A program made the translations under genes and the position numbers. 39,534 nt of DNA from Ignavibacteria bacterium (GTDB lineage: Bacteria; Bacteroidota; Ignavibacteria; UBA10030), in contig VGWB01000009.1 of the NCBI GenBank assembly GCA_016873755.1, forward strand, positions 1 to 39,534. Reading direction: 5' to 3'. A model generated the notes under the pieces. The model was not told the origin of the DNA, ran no database searches, and saw nothing but the letters and a program-made list of their open reading frames with translations. This document shows, one piece after another, positions 35,201 through 39,534 of the stretch. Positions within the stretch are counted from its first letter, which is position 1; each line of letters opens with the position of its first letter.

Positions 35201-38200
35201 CCCGGCCGATCATCTCCGTGCACGAACATCTTCATCGCACGGTAGCTGAAAAGGTCGAGAGGGCGCACCGGATAGCGCTTCAGGGCTTGCCTCGATTCTC
35301 CGTCCTTCAAACCGCTGACAACGAGGTTGAGTGATTGCTCGTTGAGCCGTATGTCGAGATCCGGGCGAGTCCGATCCTTGGCAAGCGGCAATCCGGGTGG
35401 GGACGCATAATCGGGATTATCCTCCCTGTTCACGACGCTGACACGGAACGTGCTGTCGTTCTTGACGAGTTCCTCCCACTGGTTCCCGACCAGGCTAAAC
35501 TCCGCGATACGAACCAGAACCTCATCCGTTGCCCCTGTCATCCACAGACGGACACCCTCAACGGTTGAGAAGCTCGGCTCGCCGACTTTGCGCGTGTACT
35601 CATTGAGCGGCAACCGGATCTGGTACCACCGGTTAGCACCGCCTGTGACCATCTTCTGGAACTCGGCGCTGGTTGTGTCGAGCGAAATCTCATACTCGTA
35701 GTAGCTGTTGACCCGGTCGAGGACGTTGTTGCGGTTGATGTCCTCAGTATCGGGGAACCGCCCAGCCTCACTGTTCGAGTTGCCCTCCGTGCCGTTTACG
35801 CCGCTGTAGTCTTCGGGTCGCAGCGAGCCCAACACCGGCCTCGACCAGTTGTCACCGGAGGGATCGCCGGAGTACTGTGGGTACTTTCGGACGAATTCTG
35901 CATAGGCCGTGCGCTCCTGATCGTCGGCGAGTCCGTCCATTCCGACGTCTTCACCGACACCGAGAATTCCATTGCGGATTCCGCCATCGAGACCATCTTC
36001 CGTGTGGAGCTTTGCCGGTTCGCCGGGCCGATTTGGGATGACCATCTCTCCGATGATCCCGAGATCGATGTTCAGTTTGACCGTCGGTTGTATCTGATCG
36101 AGTCGCACCCACAACTCGATGAAGTTGATGTTTTCGTCGAGGAGATTCGTCGCCGTCGAGCCGATGAGCGTCTGTATTCCTCCCCAAGCATTGCGGCGAT
36201 TTGCCAACAGCTTTGTCTCAAGATCCATCGAGTAATTGAACCTTCCGCGATCCTGTGGCTTGAAGTGCAGGTTCAAGACCGTTATCTGGTTCTCCTCAGG
36301 CCGCACGCTCTTGTTCGGACGTAGATCCGTGGGACCGATGTCACTCGGAAGGACATTGTACCACGCGAACCTCCCTTTGTACTCACTCTTTTCATAGAGC
36401 GTCAGCTTGGCCTGATCCTCAAGCGGGTGCATATACTCCGGAACAGCTGCCTCACGCCACGCACCAAAGTTAACGCTCATGGGAATGGGCCGACGGGCTC
36501 CCTCAAAGTCATCGATGTAGGCGATGCCCTTTCCGGCGTCCTGAGAAATCGGACTCTTGCGCGTGTTGGGATCCGGGAGCATGTATGCACCTTCACCACG
36601 CAGGGTAAGGGTCGACGGGGCGTTCGTCTGGATACCCGGCAGCCAATTCAGCGCACGTGTAAGGAAATCGAGCTCGAAGTCTGTCCCGCCGTCGATGCCA
36701 AAGATGGTGTTGCTGATAGGCTCCTCGCCAAGCCTCACCTTGTCGCTGAGCGTCTGCTGGTTCAGGTTCATTACCGTGAAGCCAAACGCCGATTTCTTCC
36801 CCAAGTTGAGTTCACCGCGGGCACCGAGGAGTGATTTGGAGGCAAGCTGGAAGAGGTCGTTCGCTTCGTATTGGATCTGCAAATTCGCCCCGGGAACGAG
36901 CAAACTCTGATTCTTTATGTTCACCTGGCCCGAGATGTAGTCGACCGTATAGTCGATGTTGGGCGCTGCCTGCTGGCCATTCACGATGACCTTGACGCTG
37001 TTCTCGACGACATTGAATCCGATCGAATACGTTGCTGCGATCGAGGAGGTAATTGTGCCCTTGATCAGGAACTTGTTCCGCTGGCTGTTGGAGGCACCAT
37101 TGAATGTGGTGTCGTAGACCTCGTGGAATGTGAAGGAATCGGCATCCGCGATCGTTCGCCCTCGAGCCAGGAAGTACTGTCTGATGCCTTCACGGAACGG
37201 CTCAGTCCGAGGAAAGATCAATTCTCCGCGCGCCTCGTCGATCGTCAAGCCGGGCGAGTAGTCGAACTTCCCGTCAGGTGGGGATCCGGGGTTTTCTCCG
37301 TATCGATCAAGCCCAAACATCTCGATCAGGTTGTAAGCTCCGAGGATATTGTCCTGCGGTTCGGTACCAGGAACCTCATACAGGATCTTCAGCTCGAATC
37401 CCTCCTTCTTGATGCCGCGCCCGCCGAGCGGATAGATGTTCTTCAGCATCATCCGCCAAGCTGTTCTGAATTGCGGTCCAAGCCTCTGGGGTCGCACGAG
37501 CTTCATAATAAGCTTCAACGTTTTCGACGTGTCGCGCGAACCGAAATTTCCGACGTCAATACTCTTACGCGTGTCCGTCGGGTCAGGCAACGTATATGCA
37601 ACAGCAACAGCTTGCTCCGGCTGGATCGCGCGGTTAAGCGAAATGTAGCCGGCATACTCGTGGAAGGTGTAATCGGAGCCCGGATCCAGACGGATGAAGC
37701 GTCCAACTTCAACCTCGCCCGGAACGGCACTGAACTCCGTACCCCGGGCAGGCAGGTCATTCTGCGTCTGTCTGACCCTCTGCTGATCAAGAAAGGCCAC
37801 GACATCCCGCTCGTTTGGATCCTCGTTACCGATTCGCGTCACCCACACCTCAATGTCGCGGATTTGCTTGAGCGCGTTGACGATCGGAGGGATATTCAGA
37901 TACGCCGAGTCAAACCAGGCGATGTACGACGTATCGACGAAGTAGTGATCTCGAGAGTAGTCGGTCGCGCGCTTTACAAAGGGAGTCGGCCTGCCGCCGC
38001 CAGAAACTGACAACTCCCTGATCTGACCTTTTTTTTGCGACGCGACGGTTGTCAGCTTCAAGGGCCCAAACTGGAACCCCGCCTTAATCCCAAACAAAGC
38101 CTGACTGCTCGAAATGAAGGACGAATTCGTGGTGAGAGAGACGTTTCCTGCCTCGACGCTCTGAACAATATCGTCTTCATAACCGGTGTACCGAACCTTC

Positions 38201-39189
38201 AGCTGGTTCTCATACTCAAATGTTCGCTGCGTGTTCCAATCGGCATCTATCTTGAGCTTATCGCCGATCTCCCCCTTGACGTTGACCTGAACCTCCTGAC
38301 TGAAATCCGGCTCATTCCGACTTTGGCCAAGGGGGTTATTGACGAAAAGATCCGACTTGGTGTTGCGGAATGCGCCGTGGATGTCAACCGCACCGTTGAT
38401 TTGCAGCCGGATGATATTTGGCCCGAAAATACTGAACAGCGGGTTCTTGGGGACAGGTATCTCGATGTTCGTCACCTGACCGAAGAGATCTCCCAGTCCT
38501 TTCTTTTTCTCGGCCTCGATTTCATATGCCTGCGCGAGCGTTTCCCAGTTTTTCCGAATCGTCTGCCGCATCCGCAGTCGCCTGTACTCCTCAAAGGTTA
38601 GATCGAGCGGAATGCGAGTATCGGCCTTGTCAAACGTCCGTCGGACACGGTAGACATATCGGGATGAGTCGAGATCGTGCTGCATGCGCACAAGAGCCGG
38701 GTCAGGCAGGTACAGCGGGTGAGATTTCGGCTGGATCGCGTCGACCATGGCCGCGTCCCGCCTGACGTGTCCAAAGTGCTCGAGGCGCGCTGACGAATCG
38801 CGCGGCAGAGCGCGGATCGAATCAAGCATGCGTGCCGCGGTCTGGCTCACCGAGGTCGTGTCAATTGAAGCGCGCCGTATCTCAAGTGCGCGGGCGCGGC
38901 GGGAAAGAACACCGGTACGCTTCGGCGTCGTGTCCTGAACCTGGACAGCCATAGCCGAGCCGCCTGGCACATCCTCAGACGCAAAAACCGCGACAGAAAG
39001 CGCGCCGGGTCCTCGCGCCACTGAGGCAGAAGATGCCGGAGTGCTTAAGGAGTGGTCGCTGGGAGGAAGAACAGAACCGAGGCAAGTGATGAGAATGGAA
39101 ACAGCGATCAACAACAGCATCCGTCCTGCCAACCGCGGCGGAATGCGTTCCGGCACCCTTGAATTCCGTGATTCGCTACCGTTTCTCAC
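32260..39189 (-). CDS. sprA: SprA/Sov: giant outer-membrane translocon of type IX secretion
   Basis: About 2309 residues, close to the roughly 2400 of Flavobacterium SprA. Such proteins form the very large beta-barrel pore of the T9SS. After a signal-anchor-like segment (RMLLLIAVSILITCLGS) and a low-complexity stretch, the sequence is long runs of amphipathic strands with SprA-type repeats (INGAVDIHGAFRN, VNVKGEIGDKLKIDADWN) and ends in strand-rich, aromatic sequence. The start is uncertain: the open frame reaches a GTG at 39234 without a ribosome binding site; GTG at 39189 has AGGGG 5 bases upstream and leaves a basic stretch before the hydrophobic segment, so I chose it; ATG at 39120 is a third option. 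It lies 115 bases from porX. Confidence 0.94.
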   Translation of the reverse strand: MRNGSESRNSRVPERIPPRLAGRMLLLIAVSILITCLGSVLPPSDHSLSTPASSASVARGPGALSVAVFASEDVPGGSAMAVQVQDTTPKRTGVLSRRARALEIRRASIDTTSVSQTAARMLDSIRALPRDSSARLEHFGHVRRDAAMVDAIQPKSHPLYLPDPALVRMQHDLDSSRYVYRVRRTFDKADTRIPLDLTFEEYRRLRMRQTIRKNWETLAQAYEIEAEKKKGLGDLFGQVTNIEIPVPKNPLFSIFGPNIIRLQINGAVDIHGAFRNTKSDLFVNNPLGQSRNEPDFSQEVQVNVKGEIGDKLKIDADWNTQRTFEYENQLKVRYTGYEDDIVQSVEAGNVSLTTNSSFISSSQALFGIKAGFQFGPLKLTTVASQKKGQIRELSVSGGGRPTPFVKRATDYSRDHYFVDTSYIAWFDSAYLNIPPIVNALKQIRDIEVWVTRIGNEDPNERDVVAFLDQQRVRQTQNDLPARGTEFSAVPGEVEVGRFIRLDPGSDYTFHEYAGYISLNRAIQPEQAVAVAYTLPDPTDTRKSIDVGNFGSRDTSKTLKLIMKLVRPQRLGPQFRTAWRMMLKNIYPLGGRGIKKEGFELKILYEVPGTEPQDNILGAYNLIEMFGLDRYGENPGSPPDGKFDYSPGLTIDEARGELIFPRTEPFREGIRQYFLARGRTIADADSFTFHEVYDTTFNGASNSQRNKFLIKGTITSSIAATYSIGFNVVENSVKVIVNGQQAAPNIDYTVDYISGQVNIKNQSLLVPGANLQIQYEANDLFQLASKSLLGARGELNLGKKSAFGFTVMNLNQQTLSDKVRLGEEPISNTIFGIDGGTDFELDFLTRALNWLPGIQTNAPSTLTLRGEGAYMLPDPNTRKSPISQDAGKGIAYIDDFEGARRPIPMSVNFGAWREAAVPEYMHPLEDQAKLTLYEKSEYKGRFAWYNVLPSDIGPTDLRPNKSVRPEENQITVLNLHFKPQDRGRFNYSMDLETKLLANRRNAWGGIQTLIGSTATNLLDENINFIELWVRLDQIQPTVKLNIDLGIIGEMVIPNRPGEPAKLHTEDGLDGGIRNGILGVGEDVGMDGLADDQERTAYAEFVRKYPQYSGDPSGDNWSRPVLGSLRPEDYSGVNGTEGNSNSEAGRFPDTEDINRNNVLDRVNSYYEYEISLDTTSAEFQKMVTGGANRWYQIRLPLNEYTRKVGEPSFSTVEGVRLWMTGATDEVLVRIAEFSLVGNQWEELVKNDSTFRVSVVNREDNPDYASPPGLPLAKDRTRPDLDIRLNEQSLNLVVSGLKDGESRQALKRYPVRPLDLFSYRAMKMFVHGDDRPGFSMRFRDTTDYDLELFIRFGSDSLNYYEYRAPIRPGWDPQNELNIPFSEITAIKLGRDSIQALSASVPAASGPPGSSYQVRGNPTLTNVRLIVIGVTNPEGKGAGEVTGEVWVNELRLTEVDDTPGWAYRFDTTVKLADVATISVNMTQRDPNFHALEDRFGTRNTDRNWALSTSIGFERFFPRSWTGTSLSFTYSHVEQIQNPRYVPGTDIPVGQAAQRTADIAKDKGESDAEANKIEEAVRLQAQTVNVTETYSLPNIKLNIPVDHWLVRETINRLSFAYSYTQTTRRSPTIESFNQWQWNSRVGYGLQFSDKAYVSPFSIFGDFFLFKPWKDLKVHYAPRGFNVSATLARAQTVEQARNQTAAKPVVRNFASSRSLNFSWQLTEAGLLNLGMDYAVDVQSSLLNFETDSLGRQRSFGAILGDMFGKAKLIDFGTDLSYGQTITLNPRIMIPPILKLDKILSATARYGARYDWTNNPQAGALGKSAGNTGNLSVTFDVNLQTIGNEIWPAKPPTVTPPPEDTTAPSKPFNLLDGLDRATRILFKIPVFDFEKFSVSFTQQNRSQNSGVIGRPGFSNLFERVPFFQNSLPDYGPSLMYQLGLASNPHGDVIIKTKGKFPFITGYSVPGIRAPGGNLTDNYSQSNRISMRTSRPLWEGASLEINWNVGWSYSANRTLQSDSLGVAFETNKLISGDVDRSYLSFPPVLFFKFFRTSIEDVQKGYEKLRIDKNDARSNDAKLAEAFENGMEALPFTRKLIGSIWPRPNWTLRWDGLEKLPLFESFATRVSLDHSFQSGYKRRWKISPTGDEVTESQQITQQFSPLLGVSVTFKQLLKGNFGMNFRLGTSTSYDLTPSAQNIVESGSTEIAVSADYSRQGFEIPFFGLSLSNDLQMSFTFSYRKDSRRVYDLKAVNFKKDGTPLEGSSRTSIEPRIRYILSSRVTASIYYKYSKLKPDAGGSRIPGSTTNEGGLDVRVAIQP

Positions 39190-39534
39190 GCAACCCCTGT
39201 TGAACCTATACCTAACACAATCACGAAACAACACACTTCAAGATATCAGCACCCTGCTGCGGTAGCGAATTGATCGATAGATCTCCAACACCTGATAAGG
39301 GGTCCGGTCTTTGTTGATGCGAGAACTTAGCAAAAAGGAAAATGAATATCAAGTCAGAGCCTGTTTCCCGCGGCGTTTCCGTGAGCGTGTCTGTCACGCC
39401 CCCACAAGTTCGGAGCAGGCACACCTTTGAAGCGATTTCACTGCTCGGAAGCGGTCACGGAATCCTGCCCGCCAGTTTGTCGACTCGCTCGGCAGACGGG
39501 GATCCGTGGTGGCCCCGAGAAGAATGAAACGAGG
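39190..39534. other. Region upstream of sprA, no gene recognised
   Basis: The 345 bases hold the sprA promoter (39324-39352) and a leader of about 130 bases. A plus-strand frame of 61 codons at 39342-39527 has AAGGA before its ATG, but its translation has no recognisable family and it runs over the promoter on the other strand, so I do not call it a gene. On the minus strand a frame open from the window edge ends at a TGA near 39399; it may be the end of an upstream gene but is too short to judge. Confidence 0.4.
39324..39352 (-). promoter_or_regulatory. Promoter of sprA
   Basis: On the minus strand: -35 TTGATA (39352-39347), 17-base T-rich spacer, -10 TAAGTT (39329-39324). It gives a leader of about 130 bases to the preferred GTG start. 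Same geometry as the three other promoters in the window. Confidence 0.6.

Noticed and set aside
39342-39527. Plus-strand frame of 61 codons with AAGGA before its ATG
   Set aside because: It runs antisense over the sprA promoter, its translation is of low complexity with no recognised family, and all other genes are on the minus strand.
1-39534. CRISPR arrays, tRNA or rRNA genes
   Set aside because: No regularly spaced repeats and no tRNA-like cloverleaf or rRNA sequence was recognised in the intergenic regions, which are all short.

Overview
All 31 protein-coding genes I can support lie on the minus strand, so transcription runs from high to low coordinates. GC is roughly in the mid-fifties by eye. 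The window suggests a deep-branching member of the Bacteroidota/Ignavibacteria (FCB) group. It carries type IX secretion genes (a giant SprA/Sov translocon and a PorX response regulator with a PglZ domain). However, the visible promoters look sigma-70-like (TTGAnn, 17 bp, TAnnnT) and many genes have AGGAG-type ribosome binding sites, unlike classical Bacteroidetes. The taxon is an inference; there is no rRNA in the window.

Layout from high to low coordinates. (1) 39534-32260: a leader region with a promoter, then sprA. (2) 32194-26789: a promoter followed by a tight run porX-tsaE-tsaB-accD-panC and a stand-alone GlmU-type nucleotidyltransferase. (3) 26792-26138: a small exported protein with its own near-consensus promoter and a strong intrinsic terminator. 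(4) 26126-23473: a LytR_C-domain protein, rsfS and argS. (5) 23443-6011: a large surface-polysaccharide locus led by a promoter with an inverted repeat on the start site: RmlC-like cupin, rmlB, wecB, Wza-like exporter, Wzz, CgeB-like and GT4 glycosyltransferases, Wzx flippase, Wzy polymerase, GT2, active phosphoglycosyl transferase, DegT aminotransferase, DPM1-like GT2, then a GT2/phosphoglycosyl-transferase-like fusion. (6) 6008-1: accA, a hotdog thioesterase, a Trm112 protein, a second flippase, a small OB-like lipoprotein candidate, and the start of a large M30-type metallopeptidase cut by the window edge.

How the genes fit together: WecB would supply UDP-ManNAc. RmlB with the cupin and the DegT aminotransferase could supply an amino-dideoxy sugar. 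The phosphoglycosyl transferase would prime undecaprenyl phosphate, the glycosyltransferases extend the unit, Wzx flips it, Wzy polymerises it, Wzz sets the length and the Wza-like protein exports it. SprA and PorX belong to type IX secretion and its control; the truncated peptidase is a plausible but unproven cargo.

The most unusual item is a 159-bp element at 8186-8344. It has 26-bp inverted terminal repeats around a fused start and end of a GxxExxxY-family gene, meaning an internally deleted, MITE-like relic filling the gap between two polysaccharide genes. A second item is the 721-residue fusion next to it, whose phosphoglycosyl-transferase-like domain lacks the catalytic Asp-Glu motif.
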